A stretch of 64,000 nt of DNA from Streptomyces cucumeris (GTDB taxonomy: Bacteria; Actinomycetota; Actinomycetes; Streptomycetales; Streptomycetaceae). Positions 15,267 to 23,368 of the stretch are shown here, in pieces (the first letter of the stretch is position 1; every line of letters begins with the position of its first letter). A program made the position numbers and the translations under genes. Location of the stretch: the NCBI RefSeq assembly GCF_024295805.1, contig NZ_JANCLX010000039.1, forward strand, positions 1-64,000. Direction: 5' to 3'. The notes below the pieces were generated by a model. It saw only the letters and a list, made by a program, of their open reading frames with translations. It was not told where the DNA came from and did not search any database.

Positions 15267-16118
15267 TCAGTCGCCGTCGGGCTCCATGAGCCCGGCGCGC
15301 GCGGCGCGCACTCCGGCCTGGAACCGTGACTCGACCTTCAAGTCACGCATGATGTCGGCCACATAGCGCCGGTAGGTACGCACCGACAGGCCCAGCTTGC
15401 GGGCCGCCGCATCGTCCTTGTAACCCTCGGCCATCAGCGTCAGCACCTCGCGCAGCACCCGGCCGCGCGCACCGCCCTCGAAGGACAGCGGCCGCATCGG
15501 ACGCTGGGCCGTGTCCCACATCCCGCACAGCAGTTGGTGCAGCATGTCCGCCACGGTCGAGTTCTGGATCATCGAGGCCCGGGATCCGCCCGGTTCCCCC
15601 GGGGAGGCGTCGGGCGCGATCACCGCTCCCCCGTCCACCACCACCAGTTCCTGCCGCACCCCGTCACAGACGCGGACGTCCAGCCGCTCCACCGTGCCGA
15701 CCGAACGCTGCCAGGCGGCCCCGCGGATCACCCGCGCCGGGCACAGCATCCGCGTTCTGACGCCCTTGCCCGCGAGCTGGGTGAGCGTCTGCGCGATCAG
15801 CCGGGCATGCTCCTCGGACGCCACCTCCGGCAGACTCCAGATCACATCGCGCTCGGCCCGCAGCACCAGCCGCGCCACCCATCCGGCCACCGCTTCCCCG
15901 GCCACCGGCAGTTCGGCGGTGGCGGACGCCATGGCGCTGCGCCGATGATGGTGAACAGCCGACTCCAGCAGGCGTAACGCTTCGCCCAGAGCCCGCTCCA
16001 GGTTGTCCGACCTCGTGTCCGGCTCCCGGCGGACCGGTCCGTCCGTACCGCCCCCGTCAATAGCGTCGATACCGTCAATGCCCGTACGGTCGTTTAGTTG
16101 AATTCCGAAATGGCTCAA
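15267..16118 (-). CDS. LuxR-type regulator with PLD/TrmB-like N-terminal domain (contains TTA codon)
   Basis: 283 aa from the TTG at 16118, which has GGGGGTG six bases upstream; longer in-frame starts exist but lack a site. The C-terminal helix-turn-helix is evident (GYKDDAAARKLGLSVRTYRR, then VADIMRDLKVESRFQAG). The N-terminal half (LRAERDVIWSLPEV, LAGKGVRTRMLCPARVIRG, VVDGGAVIAPD) resembles the phospholipase-D-like sensor found in TrmB-type and many Streptomyces small LuxR proteins. A TTA codon at 15975-15977 (within EALRLLE) suggests dependence on the bldA tRNA. It is transcribed toward the PKS operon and is the likely pathway-specific activator. Confidence 0.87.
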   Translation of the reverse strand: MSHFGIQLNDRTGIDGIDAIDGGGTDGPVRREPDTRSDNLERALGEALRLLESAVHHHRRSAMASATAELPVAGEAVAGWVARLVLRAERDVIWSLPEVASEEHARLIAQTLTQLAGKGVRTRMLCPARVIRGAAWQRSVGTVERLDVRVCDGVRQELVVVDGGAVIAPDASPGEPGGSRASMIQNSTVADMLHQLLCGMWDTAQRPMRPLSFEGGARGRVLREVLTLMAEGYKDDAAARKLGLSVRTYRRYVADIMRDLKVESRFQAGVRAARAGLMEPDGD

Positions 16119-16379
16119 AGGACACCCCCGCTCCCTATTGCCGCACAGTAACGAGCCACCCCCCGCACGGCAAGGAAGATCGTTACTTATAGGACAGTTC
16201 TCGCCGGGAAATGCCCTCGCGTTCCGGGCGCTGAACAGGCCGGTGTCACCAAGGGGCTGCGCCTCAGCTCGGCCGATTGGTAACTTCCTCAATGAGCCAG
16301 CGCATGAGACAGCAAGCCGTCCCTTGACGTACGACGCGGACCCCCCTCCACCACCGTGGTCCCGAAAGGCGCCGCCCCC
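16119..16379. promoter_or_regulatory. Divergent regulatory region between LuxR and MFS exporter
   Basis: A 261-base divergent intergenic region. GTAACGA at 16148-16154 and TCGTTAC at 16180-16186 form an inverted repeat with a 25-base spacer, and another GTAAC occurs near 16279-16283. TTACTTATAGG around 16183-16193 is a plausible minus-10-like element on the plus strand. These suggest shared control of the regulator and exporter genes. The assignments are by eye only. Confidence 0.35.
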
Positions 16380-17945
16380 ATGGCTGCACAGAACGCCGCG
16401 ACGACCGACGCCGCACCGGCCGAACCACCGTCCTCACCGACCGGCCGCCAATGGCTCGCACTCTCGGTGCTCGTCCTGTCCCAGCTCGCGGTCTGGCTCG
16501 ACAACACCGTGCTGAACGTCGCGCTCAAGACCCTGGCCGACCCCGACGAGGGGCTCGGCGCCAGCCCCAACCAGCTCCAGTGGAGCATCAGTTCCTACAC
16601 CCTGGTCTTCGCGGTGCTGCTGTTCACCGGCGGGGTGCTCGCGGACCGCTACGGACACCGCAGGCTGCTGCTCACCGGCATGCTCGTCTTCGGCGCCGCC
16701 TCCGCCTGGGCCGGATACGCCGGCTCGGCCACCGAACTCATCATCGCCCGGGGCGTGATGGGCGTCGGCAGCGCGCTGATCATGCCCGCCACCCTCGCAC
16801 TGCTGGCCCAGGTCTTCGACGAGCGGCACCGCGCCACCGCCATCGCCATCTGGTCCGGCTCCAGCGGGATCGCCATCGCCACCGGGCCGATGCTCAGCGG
16901 GGCGCTGCTGGACCACTTCTGGTGGGGTTCGGTCTTCCTGGTCAACGTGCCGATCGTGGTGCTGTGCGTGGCCGGGTCGCTGGTCTTCCTGCCCGGGGTG
17001 GCCCAGCGGGTCCGGCAGAAGTTCGACCCGCTGGGTGTGGTGCTCTCCACCGCCGGGCTGTTCGCCATCGTCTGGGGCGTCATCGAGGGCGGCCACCGCA
17101 ACGACTGGACCGATCCGGCCATCCTCGCCGCGCTCATCGGGGGCGCACTGCTGGTGGTGGTGTTCGTCCTGGTCGAACTGCGGGTGACCAACCCCAGCTT
17201 CGACGTACGGCTGTTCCGCGACATCCGGTTCACCGGCGCCAGCGTGGCGGTGATGCTCACCTTCTTCGGCCTGAACGGCTCGATGTACTACACCAGCTTC
17301 TATCTCCAGGGGGTGCACGGCCAGACCCCGCTGGAGTGCGGACTGTCCATCGCCCCGGTGGCCCTGGGCGTCTTACTCGGTGCCCCGCTCTCCGCCAAGC
17401 TGGTCCGGGCGTACGGGGTCCGGGCGGTGGTCACCACGGCCATGCTCATCGCCACCACCGGCTTCTTCGCCTATGTCTTCCTCGACGAGCACAGCGGACT
17501 GCCGCTGTTCTGGGTCTTCCTCGTCCTCCAGGGCCTGGGGATGGGCGCGGCCGTGGCCCCCACCACCGAGGCCATCATGTCGGTGCTACCCACCGACCGC
17601 ACCGGCGCCGGATCGGCCGTCAACAACGCGATGCGCCAGATCGGCGGTGTCCTCGGGGTCGCCGTCCTCGGCTCCGTCCTGGTCAGCGTCTACCGTGGCC
17701 AGATCACCCCCGGTCTGGACCGGCTCCCCCGGGGCACCGCCGACTCCGCGAAGGAGTCCCCCGAGGCCACCCGGATGATCAGCGACCGGCTGCGGATGCC
17801 GCATCTTTCCGACCTCGCCGACCAGGGGTTCGTCCACGCCATGCATGTCGCCTCCGTCGTCGGCGCGATCGCCGCGGCGGCCGGGGCCGGCATCATCTGG
17901 TGGACCTTCCGGCGCACCTCCTCGGCGTCAGGTTCCGGCCACTGA
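16380..17945 (+). CDS. MFS drug exporter, DHA2/EmrB-QacA type (TTA codon)
   Basis: 521 aa, with about 14 hydrophobic segments. Motif A is visible in GVLADRYGHRR, and the proton:drug antiporter motif C region follows (GPMLSGALLDHFWWGSVFLVN). ATG at 16380 is preceded by GAAAGG; a GTG 24 bases earlier is less likely. A TTA codon at 17373-17375 (in GVLLGAP) marks possible bldA control. Divergent from the LuxR gene, it probably exports the polyketide product and confers self-resistance at the cytoplasmic membrane. Confidence 0.92.
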   Translation: MAAQNAATTDAAPAEPPSSPTGRQWLALSVLVLSQLAVWLDNTVLNVALKTLADPDEGLGASPNQLQWSISSYTLVFAVLLFTGGVLADRYGHRRLLLTGMLVFGAASAWAGYAGSATELIIARGVMGVGSALIMPATLALLAQVFDERHRATAIAIWSGSSGIAIATGPMLSGALLDHFWWGSVFLVNVPIVVLCVAGSLVFLPGVAQRVRQKFDPLGVVLSTAGLFAIVWGVIEGGHRNDWTDPAILAALIGGALLVVVFVLVELRVTNPSFDVRLFRDIRFTGASVAVMLTFFGLNGSMYYTSFYLQGVHGQTPLECGLSIAPVALGVLLGAPLSAKLVRAYGVRAVVTTAMLIATTGFFAYVFLDEHSGLPLFWVFLVLQGLGMGAAVAPTTEAIMSVLPTDRTGAGSAVNNAMRQIGGVLGVAVLGSVLVSVYRGQITPGLDRLPRGTADSAKESPEATRMISDRLRMPHLSDLADQGFVHAMHVASVVGAIAAAAGAGIIWWTFRRTSSASGSGH

Positions 17946-18017
17946 TCCTTTCTTGCCACGGGTGACGCCGCGGCATAGCCTCCGGGCACAACGTCCTTGA
18001 TCCGGAAGGCAGTTCCC

Positions 18018-19034
18018 ATGCGCACCGCAGTCATCACCGCGCCAGGCCAGGTGGACATCAGAGAGATTCCTGTGCCCGACGTGGGCGACTCCGAGGTGCT
18101 CGTACGCATCGCGGCGTGCGGCATCTGCACCATGGAGGCCAATCTGTACGCCGGGCGCATGAACGTTTACCCGGCCGCCGCCGGCCATGAGATATCCGGC
18201 TGGGTGGAGAAGGTCGGGCCCAAGGCCGCCGATCTGGAGGACATGCCCGCCGTCGGCTCCCTGGTCACCCTGGACGGGCTCCCCCGCTGCGGCACCTGCC
18301 GGGCCTGCCGCCGTGGCCAGTCCGCCATCTGTGTCGCCCTCCAGGGCCAGGTCCGCGAGGACGGCGCCATCGCCATGGGCGCGGGCCTGGGCGAGTACAT
18401 CGTGCTGCCCGCCTCCCGGGTGTGGTCCGTGGGCGACACCGACCCCGCCGTGGCCGCCATGGGCGAACCGCTGGCCTGTGTGGTCCACTCGCTGCGCCGC
18501 GGCGGATTCCGCGCCGGTGACCGGGTCACCGTGATCGGCGCGGGCTACATGGGCCAGCTGCACCTGGCCGTCGCCCGGCACCTCCAGGCCCGCGGCGTCT
18601 GTGTGGTCGAACGCGACGAGCGGCGGCTCGCCGCCATCGCCGGGGCCGGAGCCGACGCGGCCGTCACCCCCGGGGACGTCGACAGCCTCCCGCCCGCCGA
18701 CGTGGTGTTCGTGACCATCGCGTCCCGGGAGTCCATCGCCTCCGCCCTGGCCGCCGTCGCCGACGGCGGCACCATCGTGCTCTTCGGCGGCGGCCCCGAC
18801 GGCCCGCCCGCCGAACTGCCCGGCTACGAGGTGCACCGCCGCCAGCTCACCGTGACCGGCTCCTTCAGCCACGAGCCCGACGACTGGCGGGCCGCGGCCG
18901 AACTGCTGCGCGGCGGCGGCCTCTCCGAACGGCTCGAGTCGCTGGTGACCGCCCGCTACGCGCTCGACGAGGTGGAGAAGGCGCTCCGGCAGACCGCCGA
19001 GACCCCCGTCTACCGGGTCGTCGTCACCCCGTGA
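18018..19034 (+). CDS. Zinc-type medium-chain alcohol dehydrogenase
   Basis: 338 aa MDR family. GHEISGWVEKVG carries the catalytic-zinc His-Glu, CGTCRACRRGQSAIC (about 94-108) is the structural zinc lobe, and VIGAGYMGQLHLAVA is the NAD(P)-binding motif. GGAAGG lies 10 bases before the ATG. The catalytic Cys is in AACGICTME. It may oxidise or reduce an alcohol/aldehyde tailoring site on the product; the substrate is not evident. It belongs to the plus-strand block with the LLM oxidoreductase and two MFS genes. Confidence 0.9.
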   Translation: MRTAVITAPGQVDIREIPVPDVGDSEVLVRIAACGICTMEANLYAGRMNVYPAAAGHEISGWVEKVGPKAADLEDMPAVGSLVTLDGLPRCGTCRACRRGQSAICVALQGQVREDGAIAMGAGLGEYIVLPASRVWSVGDTDPAVAAMGEPLACVVHSLRRGGFRAGDRVTVIGAGYMGQLHLAVARHLQARGVCVVERDERRLAAIAGAGADAAVTPGDVDSLPPADVVFVTIASRESIASALAAVADGGTIVLFGGGPDGPPAELPGYEVHRRQLTVTGSFSHEPDDWRAAAELLRGGGLSERLESLVTARYALDEVEKALRQTAETPVYRVVVTP

Positions 19035-19077
19035 CGGGGCGGCGTCCCGCACCCGTGACGGGGCGGCGTCCCGCACC
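19030..19077. repeat. Perfect tandem duplication of 24 bp
   Basis: Positions 19030-19053 and 19054-19077 are identical 24-base units beginning CGTGACGGGGCGG and ending CCCGCACC. The first copy includes the TGA stop of the alcohol dehydrogenase gene (19032-19034). The repeat is a recent slippage-type duplication in the spacer before the LLM gene. The second unit adds an untranslated copy of the stop region; no function is evident. Confidence 0.9.
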
Positions 19078-19116
19078 GCGGCCGAACCACCCGAGCACCT
19101 CCGAGAAAGGACCGTC

Positions 19117-19899
19117 GTGTCCCTGCGCGTAGGCGTACAACTCCACCCCCAGCACACCGGTATCGCGGAACTGCGCACCGCCTGGCGCGAGGCCGACGAC
19201 CTCGGCGTCGACTCCCTGTGGACCTGGGACCACTTCCTCCCGCACACCGGCGATCCGGCCGGACGCCACTACGAGTGCTGGTCGCTGCTGTCCGCGATGG
19301 CGGTCGAGACCCGGCGGGCCGCCATCGGCCCCCTGGTGAGCTGCACCGCCTTCCGCAATCCGCAGGTGCTCGCCGACATGGCCCGCACCGTGGACCAGCT
19401 CAGCGGCGGACGGCTGGTGCTGGGCCTGGGCGCGGGCTGGTTCGAGGCCGAGCACACCGAGTACGGCATCCCCTTCCCCGGTCCGGCCGCGCGCATGGAC
19501 GCCTTCGCCACCGCCGTACGGACCGTCAAGGAGCGGCTGGCCCGGCTCAACCCCGGGCCCGCCGGGAAGCTGCCGGTGCTGATCGGCGGCGGCGGACGGC
19601 GGCGCACCCTGGAGCTGGTCGCCCGCGAGGCCGACTGGTGGAACTGGTACGGCTGGGCCTCCGAGGACCCGGTCGCCGAGTTCCGCGAGCTGAGCGGGGT
19701 GCTGGACCAGTGGTGCGAGCGGGTCGGCCGCGACCCCGGCGAGGTCGCCCGTACGGTCATGGTCAACCCGGACCAGCTCCCGCTGGTCGAGGGGTTCGCC
19801 GAGGCCGGGGCGGTGCACGTGGTGCTGTCCCTGCCCGCGCCCTACGACCTGCGCACGGTCGAGGAGCTGCTCAAGGTGCGCGCCGCGCTCGGCACGTGA
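19117..19899 (+). CDS. LLM class (F420/FMN-dependent) oxidoreductase
   Basis: 260 aa luciferase-like monooxygenase family protein. LWTWDHFLPH near residue 35, GLGAGWFEAEHTEYGIPFP near 105-123, and PVLIGGGGRRRTLELVAREA near 150-170 are typical of F420-dependent members. GTG start with GAGAAAGGA upstream. Its stop overlaps the GTG of the next MFS gene (GTGA). A redox tailoring step on the polyketide is likely, either a reduction with F420H2 or an oxidation with FMNH2; the cofactor cannot be fixed from sequence. Confidence 0.87.
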   Translation: MSLRVGVQLHPQHTGIAELRTAWREADDLGVDSLWTWDHFLPHTGDPAGRHYECWSLLSAMAVETRRAAIGPLVSCTAFRNPQVLADMARTVDQLSGGRLVLGLGAGWFEAEHTEYGIPFPGPAARMDAFATAVRTVKERLARLNPGPAGKLPVLIGGGGRRRTLELVAREADWWNWYGWASEDPVAEFRELSGVLDQWCERVGRDPGEVARTVMVNPDQLPLVEGFAEAGAVHVVLSLPAPYDLRTVEELLKVRAALGT

Positions 19900-21188
19900 C
19901 CGGCACCGAATCCGGGGTGTCCGAGACCCGGTCCGCCGCCCGTACCCCCCTCGGGCGGCGGTTCACCCTGCTCATGGGCGTACTGCTGCTCTCCAGCGTG
20001 GGCAATGGGCTGTGCTTCCCGTTCACCTCGATCTACATCAGCCGGATGCTGGGGCTGGGCTCCGGGGCCGCGGGCGGCTACTTCATCGCGATGGCCGCGG
20101 CCAGCTTCGCCGCGGCCCTCCTCGGCGGTCCGCTGGCCGACCGCCGGGGCCCGCACCGGGTGGGGGCGATCGGCGGCGCCGCGCTGGCGGTGGGGTACGG
20201 ACTGCTGGCCCCGGCCGACGGGGTGGCCCTGGTCCTGCTCTCCGGCGCCTGTGCCGGGGTCGGCTTCGGGCTGTTCTACGCCTCGGTCGTGGGCGTGGTG
20301 GACCTGGCCGTCCCGGAGAGCGGCCGCCGGACGGCGTTCACCGTCCGGCATATCGTCAACAACGCGGGGATCGGGTTCGGTTCGGTGGTCGCGGGCCTGG
20401 CGCTGCACGGCGCGGGCACCCCGGCCGGAATGCTGCGCTGGCTGTATCTGGCCAACGCGCTCGCGGCGGTGCCCCTCGTGGTGGTGATCCGGGCGCTGCG
20501 GCCGAAGGAGGCCGTCCGGGACCGGTCCGCGGAGCCGGGGACCGGCGGCGCGGCCGGGCCGACCTACCGCGCCCTGCTGCGGATCCGGCCGATGGCGCTG
20601 CTGGTCGTCGCCCAGGCGCTGTTCGCGATCGTCGGCTTCACCCAGATCGAGGCGACCGTACCGCTGCTGATGCATGACCATATGGGCGTCACCCTGGGCT
20701 GGGTGAGCGCCGTGGTGGCGGCCAACTCCTTCGCCCTGGTGGCCCTCCAGCCCGTGCTGAGCCGCCGGCTGGAACGGCTGCCGGAGACCGTGAGCCTGGC
20801 GGCCGGACCGGTGCTGTGGGCCGGGGCGTTCGGCTGTGGTCTGGGGGCGGCGCTGGCCGGTCCCACGGCCCCGGCCGCGCTGCGCCACGGGCTGCTGCTC
20901 GCCTTCGCGGTGGTGTTCGCGGCGGGTGAGCTGATGTACTCCTCGGCCTTCTACCCGCTGCTGCTGCGCTGGTCGGGCGAGGAGGCGACGGGCCGGGCGA
21001 GCGCGCTGGCCTCACTGGCCTGGAACCTGGGCACCGCCTCGGGCCCGGCCATCGGACTGTTCGTGATCTCCCAGTCCTCGGCGACGGGAAGCTGGGTGGC
21101 GCTGGCGGCCGGGGCCGGGGCGGCCTTCGCGGTGTCGGCGGCGCTGCACCGGCGGGCGGCGCACGGCGAACGGGCGGCGGGCACCTGA
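19896..21188 (+). CDS. MFS transporter (12-TM, second exporter)
   Basis: 430 aa from GTG 19896, translationally coupled to the LLM gene; a GTG at 19917 is an alternative. About 12 hydrophobic segments are visible, with GGPLADRRGPHRVG after helix 2 as motif A. HIVNNAGIGFGSVVAGLAL resembles the helix 5 region of MFS efflux carriers of the MdtG/YajR type. A second exporter or uptake carrier in the same block; substrate unknown. The gene ends in a convergent region facing the lipoprotein gene. Confidence 0.88.
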   Translation: MTGTESGVSETRSAARTPLGRRFTLLMGVLLLSSVGNGLCFPFTSIYISRMLGLGSGAAGGYFIAMAAASFAAALLGGPLADRRGPHRVGAIGGAALAVGYGLLAPADGVALVLLSGACAGVGFGLFYASVVGVVDLAVPESGRRTAFTVRHIVNNAGIGFGSVVAGLALHGAGTPAGMLRWLYLANALAAVPLVVVIRALRPKEAVRDRSAEPGTGGAAGPTYRALLRIRPMALLVVAQALFAIVGFTQIEATVPLLMHDHMGVTLGWVSAVVAANSFALVALQPVLSRRLERLPETVSLAAGPVLWAGAFGCGLGAALAGPTAPAALRHGLLLAFAVVFAAGELMYSSAFYPLLLRWSGEEATGRASALASLAWNLGTASGPAIGLFVISQSSATGSWVALAAGAGAAFAVSAALHRRAAHGERAAGT

Positions 21189-21192
21189 GCGC

Positions 21193-21208
21193 CCGCCGCC
21201 CGCGGCGG
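21193..21208. terminator. Possible bidirectional terminator
   Basis: CCGCCGC-CC-GCGGCGG at 21193-21208 forms a 7-bp GC stem in the 58-base convergent gap between the MFS gene and the lipoprotein gene. No T-run follows, as is common in Streptomyces. Position is the main support. Confidence 0.4.
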
Positions 21209-21246
21209 TCACCGGCTCTCCGGGCCCTACCGGCCCCGGCTCCGGC

Positions 21247-22296
21247 TCATGACTTCGGCAGATATGCGTTGTCGTAGGCGTCCTCGGGGGTCACGGCCTC
21301 CCCCAGCAGCCCCTGGTCGTACATGAAGTCCGCCATCCGGGTCCAGGTCTGCGGGTCGTTGACCCCCACCTCGCCCTGGTCGTTCTTCATCATCGGGATG
21401 GTGGCCTTCAGCACCGCCCGCGCGTTCTTCTGCTGCTTGTCACCGCGCAGGGTCGGTACGTACTTCTGGCTCAGCTCGATGGCCTCGTCCGGGTGGTCCG
21501 CCATGTACTGCAGACCGCGCAAGGAGGCGTCGACGAACTTCCGCATATCGTCACCGCGCTTGTCCAGCGTGCTCTTCTTGGCCCCCAGGCCCACGCCGAC
21601 CAGCGGTTCTCCCTCATCGCCCGAGTCGAGGGTAATCGCCCGTACCGAGGTCCCGGCCTCCTTGAAGGCGATGGCGTCGTTATTCAGGTAACCCATCACG
21701 CCCTCGACCTTCTTTCCGGTCAGGGCGGCCTGCTGGGTGAAGCCGATGTTCTGGACCTTCGCGTCCTTGGCGGAAAGGCCGCCCTCCTTCAGGAGGGCCA
21801 GCAATCCGAAATAGGTCTCGCCAAAGGGGCCGGGGGTGCCGATCTTGCGGCCCTTGAGGTCCTCCGGTTTCCGGATGTCGGAGTCCTTGGGGACGATCAG
21901 ACCCACCGGGTATTTCTGGTAAAAGGTGGCGATGTCCACGACCGGCACATTCTTGGAGCGGGCCTGGAGCATCTCGTCGCCGCCCGCGTAGACCGCGTCC
22001 TCCTTGCCCGACTTCAGCGCTCCGAAGAGGTCTTCCGCCGCACCATGATGACGTAGCGTCACCTGGAGTCCGGCGTCCTTGTAGAAGCCCTTTTCAGCGG
22101 CCACGTAAAACGGTGCGAACTGGATGTTGGGCGTGTACGTCAGCCCTACGGTGATGCCCTCGCCGCCCTTGCCCCCCGCGCTCTCCGGCTCCTCGGCGCA
22201 TGAGGTCAGCATGGCCAGTGCCACGACCGACGCAAGAGCCGCCCCCGTGACCCGGTGTCTGCGGGCACGGCTCGTGGAGGTCTTCACAGAACGCAC
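21247..22296 (-). CDS. ABC transporter substrate-binding lipoprotein, NMT1/ThiY-like
   Basis: 349 aa. A signal peptide ends in the lipobox LTSC (Cys about 33). GLTYTPNIQFAPFYVAAEKG is the NMT1/THI5-like signature of binding proteins for thiamine precursors, riboflavin, nitrate/sulfonates and similar small ligands. GTG start with AAGAGGAG. Paired with the permease gene just upstream (25 bases), but no ATPase gene lies in the locus. In the cluster context it may import a precursor or cofactor; the ligand is unknown. Confidence 0.9.
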   Translation of the reverse strand: MRSVKTSTSRARRHRVTGAALASVVALAMLTSCAEEPESAGGKGGEGITVGLTYTPNIQFAPFYVAAEKGFYKDAGLQVTLRHHGAAEDLFGALKSGKEDAVYAGGDEMLQARSKNVPVVDIATFYQKYPVGLIVPKDSDIRKPEDLKGRKIGTPGPFGETYFGLLALLKEGGLSAKDAKVQNIGFTQQAALTGKKVEGVMGYLNNDAIAFKEAGTSVRAITLDSGDEGEPLVGVGLGAKKSTLDKRGDDMRKFVDASLRGLQYMADHPDEAIELSQKYVPTLRGDKQQKNARAVLKATIPMMKNDQGEVGVNDPQTWTRMADFMYDQGLLGEAVTPEDAYDNAYLPKS

Positions 22297-22321
22297 TACG
22301 TCTCCTCTTGAGTGAACGATG

Positions 22322-23263
22322 TCAGTCGCGCTGGACGAACTTCTCGGCCAGCCGGACGACCGTGTACTGGACGGCCGCGAGCAGGCAGAGCATGAGGAGC
22401 GTGGAGAACAGCCCCTCGGTGTCGGCCTCCTGGCGCTGGACCGTCATGAGCTGGCCCAGCCCCTCCCCGCCCATCACGAACTCACCGACGACGGCGCCGG
22501 TGATGGAGAGCGTGAGGCCGTTGCGCACCCCCGCGAGGATGCTGGGCAGGGCGAGCGGCAGCTCGATGTACCAGAGCATTCCCCACCACCCCACACCGTC
22601 CACCCGCGCGGCCCCCATCACGTCCTGGTCCAGTGAGCGCAAGCCCAGCGCGGTGTTGACCAGGATGGGGAAGAACACCAGCAGGGCGCAGAGCACCGCG
22701 ATGGGCAGCAGTCCGTAGCCCAGCCAGATGGCGAACACCGGGGCCAGCGCCACCGCGGGCACGGCCTGCGAGGCGGCCACGTACGGCTCCAGCGCCGCGG
22801 CCGCCAGTTCGCTGCGGGCGATGAGGTAGCCCAGCGGCAGCGCCACCGCGATCCCCAGGCCGCCGCCCGCAAGCGCCTCCCACACCGTCTCCTTGGTGTA
22901 GTCCAGCAGCAGACCGTGTTGCACCTCATCGAGGAAACGGTCCGCCAACGCACCCGGGGCGGGCAGATAGAACTCCGCGATCATTCCGGTACGGGTGACG
23001 ATGTCCCATACGAGAAGCAGCAACAGCCCGAATACCAGTGGCGGAAGCACCCGCTGGAAGATGGACCGGCGGCGCTTCACGGGAACACGACGGCCATGCG
23101 CGCCCCTGTTGTTTTGCCGTCCCCTGCCTCCGCGATGTGCGTTTCCGGCGGTGTTGCCGGACTTTCGCGCGCGTCCCGGTCGGGGTGAATGCGGCGCCGT
23201 GGTCCTCGGCCCGCCGCCCGCGGCCGCCGTGGCGGTCGCACCCCTTCCGTCCCCTTCGGTCAT
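22322..23263 (-). CDS. ABC transporter permease (BPD type, ThiX/SsuC-like)
   Basis: 313 aa from ATG 23263 (AAGGGGATTTGGGG upstream); an ATG 18 bases earlier is possible. A long basic, Gly/Arg-rich N-terminal tail (first about 55 residues) precedes five to six membrane helices. The binding-protein-dependent transport loop appears as GAARVDGVGWWGMLWYIELP, where the EAA-like Gly couples to an ATPase. It matches the lipoprotein downstream as a two-gene transporter lacking its ATPase. A shared, unlinked ATPase must be assumed if the system works. Confidence 0.88.
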   Translation of the reverse strand: MTEGDGRGATATAAAGGGPRTTAPHSPRPGRARKSGNTAGNAHRGGRGRQNNRGAHGRRVPVKRRRSIFQRVLPPLVFGLLLLLVWDIVTRTGMIAEFYLPAPGALADRFLDEVQHGLLLDYTKETVWEALAGGGLGIAVALPLGYLIARSELAAAALEPYVAASQAVPAVALAPVFAIWLGYGLLPIAVLCALLVFFPILVNTALGLRSLDQDVMGAARVDGVGWWGMLWYIELPLALPSILAGVRNGLTLSITGAVVGEFVMGGEGLGQLMTVQRQEADTEGLFSTLLMLCLLAAVQYTVVRLAEKFVQRD

Positions 23264-23368
23264 CCCCAAATCCCCTTGCATTACCGGCTGTTGCCTAGTC
23301 GGCACGCCCGCGTGCAACCTATCGCCCGTACGCCGCGGATTACAATGTCGTCGGGGAAAACGAAATAG

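Noticed and set aside
22297..22321. A TPP riboswitch in front of the NMT1-type lipoprotein gene
   Set aside because: The gap to the permease gene is only 25 bases, and no CTGAGA/THI-box-like conserved core was seen there or before the permease gene.
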